From Gordonibacter faecis (GTDB taxonomy: Bacteria > Actinomycetota > Coriobacteriia > Coriobacteriales > Eggerthellaceae), in NCBI RefSeq assembly GCF_030077735.1, contig NZ_JASJEU010000006.1, positions 38,804 through 102,803 of the forward strand: a stretch of 64,000 bases of DNA, given 5' to 3'. Position 1 is the stretch's first letter. Each line of letters begins with the position of its first letter. The position numbers and the translations under genes were made by a program. Below the pieces are notes generated by a model that saw only the letters and a program-made list of their open reading frames with translations, made no database searches and was not told where the DNA came from. Positions 17,138 to 24,704 of this stretch are shown here, in pieces.

Positions 17138-18104
17138 GGTTCTTGAACAAGCCCGCAACCAACAGACGGCCACCCCTGTAACTTCTACAGATACATCCAC
17201 CAACGCGCCCACCTTTTCTGTCAAGCGTTTCCGGTACCGCAAGCTTGCCGTAGCCGCTTGCGCTGCTCTCCTGATAGGCGTTGGACTGCTGGCTGCAGGA
17301 CCGATAAGCGCCGCACTTGGCCAAGGAGGCGGAATTGTGAGCGCTCCTACAGATAACTTTTTCCAGATGACCGCTTTTGCCGACGAAGGGACTGATCAGA
17401 CAAACGGCCCGGTTACACTTTCCGCCGAAGACTTCTTAATCATGCGCTCAAGCGTGGGATACGTCTTCCATTCCGATACGGGCGAAACCGATTTGAACCA
17501 GGCGAAAGCGTCGCGCTCCTACAACCTTGACCTTACGTGCACCGGCGACAACGTGACGTCGATGACATACGAGTTGCAAGGCGAGGGTGTGAAGTTCTTC
17601 AACTGGGAGCTTACTTACGAGGGCAGTGGCGCAACTTCCGACGGCCCAACTATCACAGGAGCAAAGGGCGACAACAACAATTCGTTCACCGTTGACTACT
17701 CCGAACAGGACATCGACACCGCTGAAGCCGTGCACCATGAGATTTACCTGAACTATCTGCTCGACGACGCCCAGAAAGCACTTTGGGATAAGCTGAATGC
17801 AGCCCACCCACAGAACAAGACTCCCCGAGATTCCCTGAGTGAAGCCGAACTCGCGCCTATTCGAGAAGCGTCCGATAGGCTTGACCTGGCGCTCGCCCAG
17901 CATGATGCCGAAATCATGGCAAACGCGAGGCTTGTCCTCACTGCAACCTTCTCCGACGGCACCACGCAGACAAAGACGTATCGCATTGCCCCTGTGGACG
18001 ATTTCGAAACAGCGTATCGCGCCTACCTTGACACACGTTTTGACGGTGAAGGCACAGCTGCTCCCGACCGCCCCGTGCTTTACACCATAGAAGAAGTGGT
18101 CTAG
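17064..18104 (+). CDS. membrane anti-sigma-like protein, cassette 2
   Basis: A 346-residue protein with the same plan as its neighbours: a cytoplasmic segment DPLNRFGEMMKDVKAPAHL, a membrane helix at about 60-79, then an extracytoplasmic domain. The stretches LDLTCTGDNVTSMTYEL and LTATFSDGTTQTKTYRIAP are nearly repeated in cassette 3, so the outer domains share one fold. The family is not one I can name. Gene overlap with the sigma factor (74 bases) and a GAGGAGG ribosome site argue for matched production of the pair. No zinc-binding anti-sigma motif is present. The signal sensed is unknown. Confidence 0.7.
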   Translation: MTNDPLNRFGEMMKDVKAPAHLPDKVLEQARNQQTATPVTSTDTSTNAPTFSVKRFRYRKLAVAACAALLIGVGLLAAGPISAALGQGGGIVSAPTDNFFQMTAFADEGTDQTNGPVTLSAEDFLIMRSSVGYVFHSDTGETDLNQAKASRSYNLDLTCTGDNVTSMTYELQGEGVKFFNWELTYEGSGATSDGPTITGAKGDNNNSFTVDYSEQDIDTAEAVHHEIYLNYLLDDAQKALWDKLNAAHPQNKTPRDSLSEAELAPIREASDRLDLALAQHDAEIMANARLVLTATFSDGTTQTKTYRIAPVDDFETAYRAYLDTRFDGEGTAAPDRPVLYTIEEVV

Positions 18105-18143
18105 CGGGATTGTTTGCGATAACACAGCATCCGAACTATGATG

Positions 18144-18175
18144 AATGGGAGCCCGGTTCAAGTCGGGCTCCCATT
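18144..18175. terminator. 12-bp hairpin after cassette 2
   Basis: AATGGGAGCCCG at 18144-18155 pairs perfectly with CGGGCTCCCATT at 18164-18175 around an eight-base loop. It lies between the anti-sigma stop and nrdG. It has no T-run and could be a terminator or a barrier to readthrough. Confidence 0.5.
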
Positions 18176-18195
18176 CGTCTGTGAGGAAGCATCAC

Positions 18196-18900
18196 ATGAA
18201 ATTAGCGGGGTTGCAGAAGCTTACGTTGTTGGATTTTCCGGGGCGTACGGCGGCGACGGTGTTTTTGCCGGGGTGCAACTTTCGCTGTCCGTTTTGTCAC
18301 AATGCGGATTTAGTAACCGCAGGCGGCGCGGCGGAAACGCCGGAAGTGCCTGTTGAGGAGTTCTTCGCCTTCCTGGATAAGCGACATGGCTTGCTGGACG
18401 GCGTGTGCATCACGGGCGGCGAACCGCTGCTGCACCCTGAACTGGCCGACTTCTGCGCGCGCATAAAACAGGCCGGCTTCGCCGTGAAGCTGGATACGAA
18501 CGGCAGCTTCCCCGACCGGCTGCGCGACCTGGTGGAAGCAGGCCTCGTGGACTACGTTGCCATGGATATGAAGAACACGCTGGCGCGCTATGCCGAAACT
18601 GCTGGGGTGCCCGCATTCGACACCACGCCGGTGCGCGCTTCCCTTGACTACCTGCGCTCGGGCGCGGTGCCGTACGAGTTCCGCACCACCGTTGTGCGCG
18701 AACTGCACACCGCCGATGACCTGCGCGCCCTCGCGCGTGACATCGAAGGCGCAGACGCCTGGTACCTCCAAAGCTTCGTCGACACAGAAAACGTACTCGC
18801 TGGCCTGGACACCCTCCACCCCTGGGACCCCGCCGACCTCGAAGCCTTACTTCCCGACCTCCGCCACCACGTCCCTAACACCCAACTCCGCGGCGTGTAA
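18196..18900 (+). CDS. nrdG: anaerobic RNR activase (radical SAM, NrdG-like)
   Basis: A 234-residue radical-SAM protein. The cluster motif CNFRCPFC sits near residues 28-35 and a Gly-rich TGGEPLL near 72-78. The opening LTLLDFPGRTAATVFLPGC is typical of the NrdG2/pyruvate-formate-lyase-activase-like group that installs the glycyl radical in anaerobic ribonucleotide reductase. An nrdD gene lies 2 kb away on the opposite strand, which makes NrdD the likely partner. The ATG at 18196 follows GAGGAAG. It sits between two ECF cassettes and appears unrelated to them. Confidence 0.88.
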   Translation: MKLAGLQKLTLLDFPGRTAATVFLPGCNFRCPFCHNADLVTAGGAAETPEVPVEEFFAFLDKRHGLLDGVCITGGEPLLHPELADFCARIKQAGFAVKLDTNGSFPDRLRDLVEAGLVDYVAMDMKNTLARYAETAGVPAFDTTPVRASLDYLRSGAVPYEFRTTVVRELHTADDLRALARDIEGADAWYLQSFVDTENVLAGLDTLHPWDPADLEALLPDLRHHVPNTQLRGV

Positions 18901-18944
18901 GCGAAGCGCACTTTATCTTCACTGATCCAATATCTCTATGTTCC

Positions 18945-18995
18945 ATTAAGGTAAACACTCACACGAACCCAGTTTATGTGAGTGTTTACCTTAAT
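18945..18995. terminator. 19-bp perfect AT-rich hairpin
   Basis: Nineteen-base perfect arms at 18945-18963 and 18977-18995 flank a 13-base loop, 44 bases after the nrdG stop. The following sequence is T-rich (TTCTTAACTTT), so a terminator on the plus strand is plausible. The region 18996-19080 is strikingly AT-rich compared with its surroundings. Confidence 0.6.
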
Positions 18996-19086
18996 TTCTT
19001 AACTTTAAGCTGTTCGTTTTGTATTAATAATGATTCTATTACTTATATTATTTTGAGAGGCTTTCGAAAAACTTTTTGCTTTCTGG

Positions 19087-19110
19087 GAACTATTTGGGGG
19101 GCTGGGGCAT
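19087..19110 (+). promoter_or_regulatory. candidate ECF promoter 3
   Basis: GAAC at 19087-19090, then 17 bases, then CAT at 19108-19110, 23 bases before sigma gene 3. The -35-like block and spacing match the other two; the -10-like triplet differs at one base. Confidence 0.5.
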
Positions 19111-19133
19111 GTTGGTGGCGAGGAGGTGAGGTT

Positions 19134-19691
19134 ATGGCTGATTTTTGTAGGAGATCGCCAGCGTTTATGGAGCGAGCCATGGATGGTCATGGGGCGCTGG
19201 TGTATCGGTTGGCGCTCAGCCAGACGTGCTCGCCGCAGGATGCGGAAGATGTGGCACAGGATGTGTTTCTGCGGCTGCTGAACGACACAACGCCGTTTCA
19301 GGATGACGAGCACTTGAAGGCGTGGCTTATTCGCGTCACCGTGAATCGGTGCCGTGAGCTGCACCGATCGGTGTGGAAGCGGCGGGTAGATGCCACCGAT
19401 ACGACCGCACCGGCGCTGGCGAACCTCGCGGCACCGATGCAGCAACTGATGGAAAGCGATGTATGGGAGGCCGTGCAGCGGCTTCCCCACCAGATGCGGC
19501 TTGTTGTGCATCTGCACTATTTCGAAGGGTACCCCGTTGCGGACATCTCGCGGCTTACGCACTGCAACCCTATCACTGTGCGCACGCGGCTGCACCGCGC
19601 ACGAACGAAACTCCGCCTCGACTTAGAACAGGAGGCTCCTCATGAAACAACCAGCTATGAACGAATATCGCTCGCTGATGAACAACGTTGA
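19134..19691 (+). CDS. ECF sigma factor, cassette 3
   Basis: A 185-residue ECF sigma factor, third paralogue of the array. Region 2: DAEDVAQDVFLRLLNDTTPF and EHLKAWLIRVTVNRC; region 4: YPVADISRLTHC and ITVRTRLHRARTKLRLDL. The ATG at 19134 is preceded by GAGGAGGTGAG, the same ribosome site used by cassette 2. The end overlaps the anti-sigma gene by 50 bases. nrdG and an AT-rich stretch separate it from cassette 2. Confidence 0.9.
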   Translation: MADFCRRSPAFMERAMDGHGALVYRLALSQTCSPQDAEDVAQDVFLRLLNDTTPFQDDEHLKAWLIRVTVNRCRELHRSVWKRRVDATDTTAPALANLAAPMQQLMESDVWEAVQRLPHQMRLVVHLHYFEGYPVADISRLTHCNPITVRTRLHRARTKLRLDLEQEAPHETTSYERISLADEQR

Positions 19692-20745
19692 TCTGCCTGA
19701 AAGCGTCCGTGAGAGCGTTATGCGCGCGGCTACTGCCCCGGACGCCCACCAGGCGCAGCCGCAACCTGCACGCCGCACCGCACCGCGCCGTCACCCCGTG
19801 GTGCGAGGCCTTGCCGCTGGCACGTGTGCGGTGGTGCTGATGGCGGGGCTGGCCTTCGCCAGCGGTTTAGTGCACCTGCCCAACAATGCGCCCACCCACA
19901 ACGGCGCAAGTATGGTTCCCGCAACCGGCAATTTCTTCACGCTGGCTGCCTATGCGGCTGAGCAAGAAGGAAGCAACGGCCAGTCGGCAACCCTCGCGTT
20001 GCGCAACTTCGGCCTGGGCGGCGGCTGGGGTGCGGGCGACTTGGATGTGGAAACCGGCGAGGTGCACAGCGACGGCGACGGACCTGCGTGCGTCGGAGAC
20101 GACGGCCAGGCGTTTGCGCAGGTGCGCTACCCGCTGGACCTGACGTGCATCGGCAACAACATCCAGTCCGTCACCTACAGCATAGGCGGCGAGCGCGTTC
20201 ACTTCACACGTGAGAACTGGATATACGGCCCCTTCAGCGACGAACCGGTAGACTTCGAGCAGCAAGATAGCTTCACCATTGCCTATGACCAGCAAGAGGC
20301 CGACAAGGCGGAAACACAGCGGAACCTCGTAGCATACTTCCCCCTGAACGAGCGCGGGAGCGAGATTAATGCCCTACTGATTGAGAACGGCGAAAAGCGG
20401 CAACGCATCCACGAGAGCAGGGGAGCCAAAGACGGCGAGTCCACACGCATTGACCCCAACGAGCACCCCGAGCTACTATCCGACGAAGAAGTGCAAGCAC
20501 TCAACGACGAACTGGGCCGCATTGTCCATCGCGGCTTCGCTGAGCTGCTGGCCCAGGCCCCGCTCACACTCACTGCAACGTTCACGGACGGCACAACACA
20601 AACAAAGTCCTACCTCATCGCTCCCGTCCCCGAGTTCGACGAACGCTACGAAGCCTACATTGAGGAACGCCTCAAACCCTGGTACGAGCAAAATCCCGAA
20701 AAAATCAACCCCACCCTCTACACCATCACCGAGATCACGGAGTAA
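19642..20745 (+). CDS. membrane anti-sigma-like protein, cassette 3
   Basis: A 367-residue protein: a cytoplasmic N-terminal segment (NEYRSLMNNVDLPESVRESV), a basic patch, a membrane helix at about 54-74 and an extracytoplasmic domain of ~290 residues. LDLTCIGNNIQSVTYSI and LTATFTDGTTQTKSYLIAP match cassette 2 closely. Between them this copy has a Gly-rich insertion (LGGGWGAGD) and a longer charged helix. GGAGG precedes the ATG. As with the other two, the role as sigma-restraining membrane sensor is inferred from gene order and topology, not from a known anti-sigma domain. Confidence 0.7.
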   Translation: MKQPAMNEYRSLMNNVDLPESVRESVMRAATAPDAHQAQPQPARRTAPRRHPVVRGLAAGTCAVVLMAGLAFASGLVHLPNNAPTHNGASMVPATGNFFTLAAYAAEQEGSNGQSATLALRNFGLGGGWGAGDLDVETGEVHSDGDGPACVGDDGQAFAQVRYPLDLTCIGNNIQSVTYSIGGERVHFTRENWIYGPFSDEPVDFEQQDSFTIAYDQQEADKAETQRNLVAYFPLNERGSEINALLIENGEKRQRIHESRGAKDGESTRIDPNEHPELLSDEEVQALNDELGRIVHRGFAELLAQAPLTLTATFTDGTTQTKSYLIAPVPEFDERYEAYIEERLKPWYEQNPEKINPTLYTITEITE

Positions 20746-20783
20746 CTACGTAGATTTACCCACCTACCATGCGCATGCTTTAT

Positions 20784-20822
20784 AAAAACCCCGGGGCCGG
20801 ATCTTGCGATCCGGCCCCGGGG
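20784..20822 (-). terminator. Rho-independent terminator of nrdD
   Basis: On the minus strand a 15-bp perfect GC-rich stem (20822-20808 with 20803-20789, loop GCAA) is followed by TTTTTATAAAG. It lies about 90 bases after the nrdD stop and is a textbook intrinsic terminator. Confidence 0.9.
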
Positions 20823-20912
20823 GTGGGCGCTTGCTGTTGGTGTGAATGCGTGGGGTGCGGTTGTGGTTGTGGTGCGCCCTCTCGTCTTGTGCCGGTGCTT
20901 GCGCGCCGGGAA

Positions 20913-23411
20913 TTAGGCGGTTAGCTGCATTTTCGTCTCGTTAATGAACTGGAATACCGGCGCGGCACCCGCAGTGACGGACACGGTGCCATCCGCACCC
21001 ACTTCAAGCAGTGTCGGGGCCTGCATAATGTTGTAGCGCTGGGCCAGTTCAACGTTTTCTTCGGCCAGAAGTTCCTCGTAGGCAATGCCGGCCTCGTCCA
21101 TTTGCAGAGCGGCGTGCTTGCAGTTGGGGCAGGTGCGCGTGGCCACCAGATACAGACCCGCAGGTAGCGAGCTGCGCGACGGCGCCTCAACGCCACCCAA
21201 CGCAGGAGCCTCGCCCAGAGCAACCGCAGCACCTTCGGGCAGCTCCACGGCTTCCACCTCAGAAGGCACTGTCACATGAGTACCCGCCTGACCAGCCTTC
21301 TCGGCCGCAGCAGCCACCTGCACGCCGGCGCGCGTCAGGTGCGAATGCGTCAAATCGTACTCCACGCGGTCGGCGAATTCCTGGCTCTTGCCATCGTTCC
21401 AGTTCTTCACCGGGCGATAGTAACCGGTAATGCGCGAGTACACCTCAGTTTCCTCGTGACAGCAGGGGCATTCGTACACCTCGCCGGCAATGTAGCCGTG
21501 GTTCTTGCACACGGAATATGTCGGTGACATGGTGTAATACGGCAGCTTGTAATTCTCGGCAATCTTGCGCACCAGCGTGGCCGTACTCTTCCAGTCGGGC
21601 AGTTTCTCGCCAAGGAACGCGTGGAACACGGTGCCGGACGTGTAGAGCGTCTGCAACTCGTCCTGCACGTCAAGCGCGCTGAAAATGTCGTCGGTGTAGC
21701 TCACCGGCAGGTGCGACGAGTTCGTGTAGTACGGTTTGCCCTGCTCGTTGGCCGTGATAATATCCGGGAACTGCTCCTTGTCGTGCTTGGCGAAGCGGTA
21801 CGTGGTACTCTCGGCCGGCGTAGCCTCCAGGTTGTACAAATCGCCGTACTGCTCCTGGTAGTCGGCCAGGCGGTCGCGCATGTGATTGAGTACGGCCTTC
21901 GTGAACTCCTGCGCGGGCTCCTGCGTCATGTCGACGCGCAGCCACTTCGCGTTCAGGCACGCCTCGTTCATGCCCACCAGGCCAATCGTCGAGAAGTGGT
22001 TCTCGAACGTGCCCAGGTAGCGCTTCGTGTACGGATAGAGACCGGCGTCCAAAAGGCGCGTGATAACCTGGCGCTTCGTGTGCAGCGAACGCGCAGACAC
22101 GTCCATAAGATGATCGAGGCGCTTGTAGAAATCGGCCTCATCGGCAGCCAAATACGCCAGGCGCGGCATGTTGATAGTAACCACGCCAATGGAGCCCGTC
22201 GATTCGCCACTGCCGAAGAACCCGCCGGACTTCTTCCGCAGTTCGCGCAGGTCAAGGCGCAGGCGGCAGCACATGGAGCGCACATCAGAGGGCTCCATGT
22301 CGGAGTTGATGTAGTTCGAGAAATAGGGCGTGCCGTACTTGCTTGTCATTTCGAACAGCAGCTGGTTGTTCTCCGTGTCGCTCCAGTCGAAGTCGTTCGT
22401 GATGGAGTACGTAGGAATGGGGTACTGGAAGCCGCGGCCGTTCGCGTCGCCCTCAATCATGATCTCGATGAACGCCTTGTTCACCATGTCCATTTCGCGC
22501 TTGCAGTCGCCGTAGGTGAAGTCCATTTCGCGGCCGCCCACGATGGCCGGCTGTTCGCGCAGGTCAGGCGGGCACACCCAGTCAAGCGTGATGTTGCTAA
22601 ACGGCGCCTGCGTGCCCCAACGCGAGGGCGTGTTCACGCCGAACACGAACGACTCTACGCACTGCTTCGTCTCTTCATAGGTGAGGTTGTCCACTTTCAC
22701 GAACGGCGCGAGGTACGTGTCGAAGCTGGAAAACGCCTGAGCACCGGCCCATTCGTTCTGCATGATGCCGAGGAAGTTCACCATCTGGTTGCAGAGGCTG
22801 GACAGGTGGCTGGCCGGCTTGGACGTGATTTTGCCGGGCACGCCGCCGAGGCCCTCCTGAATGAGCTGCTTGAGCGACCACCCCGCACAGTAGCCCGTCA
22901 GCATGGACAGATCGTGCAGGTGAATGTCGGCGTCGCGGTGGGCTTTCGCCACCTCGTCGTCGTAGATTTCGGAGAGCCAGTAGTTTGCCGTGATGGCGCC
23001 CGAGTTCGACAGAATGAGGCCACCGACGGAGTACGTGACCGTGGAGTTCTCCTTCACGCGCCAGTCCTCCACCTTGACGTACTGATCCACAAGGTCCTTG
23101 TAGTCGAGCAGCGTGGCTTTGGCGTTGCGCACCTTTTCGCGCTGGCGGCGGTACAGGATGTAGGACTTCGCCACGTCGGCGTATCCGGCGGTGGACAGCA
23201 CCTCTTCCACGCTGTCTTGCACGTCCTCCACGCTGATAATGCCGTTTTTGATTTTCGGCTCGAAGTGGGCGGTCACATTGAGGGCCAGAAGGTCGATCGT
23301 AGACGGATGGTACTGCTTTTCCAGTGCGTCGAACGCTTTCGCGATGGCGGCCGAGATCTTCGCGATGTCGAAATCGGCGATTGTGCCGTCGCGCTTCTGA
23401 ACCTCGTACAT
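20913..23411 (-). CDS. nrdD: anaerobic ribonucleotide reductase with fused redoxin
   Basis: An 832-residue class III ribonucleoside-triphosphate reductase, reducing ribonucleotides to deoxyribonucleotides in the absence of oxygen. An ATP-cone lies at ~1-90, then the ten-stranded barrel domain. A zinc-type site uses Cys635, Cys648 and Cys651 (CPCC context), and the glycyl-radical loop RITGYY places the radical at Gly663. From ~745 an extra C-terminal domain resembles thioredoxin/glutaredoxin, with CPNC at 761-764 and a cis-Pro-like APT near 799. Class III enzymes are usually 580-780 residues, and many use formate as reductant; a fused redoxin points to thiol-based reduction. AAAGGAGC precedes the ATG. 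Confidence 0.95.
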   Translation of the reverse strand: MYEVQKRDGTIADFDIAKISAAIAKAFDALEKQYHPSTIDLLALNVTAHFEPKIKNGIISVEDVQDSVEEVLSTAGYADVAKSYILYRRQREKVRNAKATLLDYKDLVDQYVKVEDWRVKENSTVTYSVGGLILSNSGAITANYWLSEIYDDEVAKAHRDADIHLHDLSMLTGYCAGWSLKQLIQEGLGGVPGKITSKPASHLSSLCNQMVNFLGIMQNEWAGAQAFSSFDTYLAPFVKVDNLTYEETKQCVESFVFGVNTPSRWGTQAPFSNITLDWVCPPDLREQPAIVGGREMDFTYGDCKREMDMVNKAFIEIMIEGDANGRGFQYPIPTYSITNDFDWSDTENNQLLFEMTSKYGTPYFSNYINSDMEPSDVRSMCCRLRLDLRELRKKSGGFFGSGESTGSIGVVTINMPRLAYLAADEADFYKRLDHLMDVSARSLHTKRQVITRLLDAGLYPYTKRYLGTFENHFSTIGLVGMNEACLNAKWLRVDMTQEPAQEFTKAVLNHMRDRLADYQEQYGDLYNLEATPAESTTYRFAKHDKEQFPDIITANEQGKPYYTNSSHLPVSYTDDIFSALDVQDELQTLYTSGTVFHAFLGEKLPDWKSTATLVRKIAENYKLPYYTMSPTYSVCKNHGYIAGEVYECPCCHEETEVYSRITGYYRPVKNWNDGKSQEFADRVEYDLTHSHLTRAGVQVAAAAEKAGQAGTHVTVPSEVEAVELPEGAAVALGEAPALGGVEAPSRSSLPAGLYLVATRTCPNCKHAALQMDEAGIAYEELLAEENVELAQRYNIMQAPTLLEVGADGTVSVTAGAAPVFQFINETKMQLTA

Positions 23412-23825
23412 GCTTGCTCCTTTACCGTGTTGCGTTTCGTGTCCCGCTCGCCGACCGCACTGAACCAGGCATCTGAGGATGCGACGAACAGGGCAATCGG
23501 TCGGGGATTTCGGTTGGCTTTCACCCTACCAGCACGGCCGAGGGTCGTCAATGCCCGTTATCTATATGTTGAAGTTCAAAAAATGGTGAACAACAATATA
23601 TGGTAGATTTACGCCACCAGGGGTTTTGCGAGCGGCCGGCGCGCGTCCTATGAAAAGCGACCTGCGACAATAGAACAAACCTATGACAGGCGAATAACAA
23701 GCAACCCAGACACAAGCGAATTCACCCCACCTGCGACTATCCATTTCTGATGGATTTCGACAAGCGGTTGGGTTGTTAAACTGGCTTTTTATCAGGGGTG
23801 GGTGGCGTAAAGGGGACGCGAATAC
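23412..23825. other. 414-base intergenic region upstream of nrdD
   Basis: This holds the nrdD promoter region with two NrdR-like boxes (listed separately). It also has a distant pair of 11-base inverted arms, TTTACGCCACC at 23608-23618 and GGTGGCGTAAA at 23801-23811, that bracket ~180 bases without any convincing reading frame. The bracketed part may be a degenerate foldback repeat. Confidence 0.5.
23559..23606 (-). promoter_or_regulatory. tandem NrdR-like boxes
   Basis: Two 16-bp sites whose cores are CTATATGTTG (23562-23571) and CAATATATGG (23594-23603) match the NrdR box core CWATATNTWG, the second with one deviation. Their centres are 32 bases apart, the three-turn spacing known for tandem NrdR boxes. 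They lie ~150-190 bases upstream of nrdD, and a TATAGA that could serve as -10 overlaps the proximal box. No nrdR gene is in the window. Confidence 0.7.
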
Positions 23826-24683
23826 TTACGAAGAAGCAAGACCTATCGTGTAGGTAAGCTTTGCAACCTCAACCTCAGAGGGAAGGTAGGCAAGGTGTGC
23901 GTCCGGCGGCAGCAACAAGGCGAACTTCACCGCGAATTCACCCTGCCGCACACCCTGCCGCTGGGGAATGAGGAAGTTTGCCGCCACCCCGTCGGCGGAT
24001 GTCAGCGGCACCTGCACTTCGGCACCTGCGCCCGCCAAAGGCGTGAGCACCGTTTTCACGCCGACACGCACTGCTTGTTCGGGGAACAACGCTGCGGCAC
24101 CTTCCAACTGTTCACTCATGACGGCGCTCACCTTCAGCGGCGCCACCGTGGAGGAGACGAAAGATACATTGTCGCCCGTGACGGTGCCGGTGGCATCAAC
24201 CGTAACGGTGGCTGCGGTGGGCACGGCGAACGCGATAGTCATTGTCCATTGGGCGTATAGCTCCAGGTCCTGCTTTACCGGCGTTGAAAAATCGTAGCGA
24301 ACGCCACCGGAAGGCTGCGTGAACCATCCGACAAACCGGTAGCCATCGCGCTCAGGGTTGGCCGGTTCTGTTGCCTGCTGGTTGTAGCGAACGGTTTCGG
24401 AAGGAACGTCCGAACCGCCGTTTGCGTCGTACGTCACCTGCACCGTGAGCGGCACCGGATGCGCCGAGTCCGTCACGCGAATGCCCAGCTGGATGCCGCC
24501 GGGCTGACCCGTGGAGGGGTCGGTCGCGCCCTGGAACTGGGACGAGTCGGTGACGCGCAGGCCCAGCTGCGTATCATTCGCAGCCAGGGCGGACGCCGGC
24601 AGCACAAGCGCAACCACCAGCGCACTTGCCGTTAGAATGAGCGCGCGGGCGCGTACGTTATATATGTGTAACCAGCGTGGCAT
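23826..24683 (-). CDS. exported protein with InlB B-repeat
   Basis: A 285-residue exported protein. Residues 1-34 form a signal peptide (basic start, long hydrophobic core, cleavage near ASALA). Two short similar stretches follow (LGLRVTDSSQF and LGIRVTDSAHP). An InlB B-repeat (Listeria-Bacteroides repeat) lies at ~80-145, recognised by VTYDANGG, FVGWFTQPSGG and LELYAQW. The C-terminal half is a beta-rich domain I do not recognise. There is no sorting signal or membrane anchor, so it may be released or held by partners. It follows the BspA-like gene by 21 bases on the same strand and is probably co-expressed with it. Confidence 0.75.
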   Translation of the reverse strand: MPRWLHIYNVRARALILTASALVVALVLPASALAANDTQLGLRVTDSSQFQGATDPSTGQPGGIQLGIRVTDSAHPVPLTVQVTYDANGGSDVPSETVRYNQQATEPANPERDGYRFVGWFTQPSGGVRYDFSTPVKQDLELYAQWTMTIAFAVPTAATVTVDATGTVTGDNVSFVSSTVAPLKVSAVMSEQLEGAAALFPEQAVRVGVKTVLTPLAGAGAEVQVPLTSADGVAANFLIPQRQGVRQGEFAVKFALLLPPDAHLAYLPSEVEVAKLTYTIGLASS

Positions 24684-24704
24684 AAGGCAGCCGTCCTTCC
24701 CAGA

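Noticed and set aside
18144..18175. GGTTCAAGTC inside a stem, like a tRNA T-arm
   Set aside because: The stem pairs out of register for a T-arm and no D-arm, anticodon arm or acceptor stem surrounds it.
21621..23606. 661-codon plus-strand frame opposite nrdD
   Set aside because: Antisense to nrdD, no ribosome site, composition of a reverse-complement frame.
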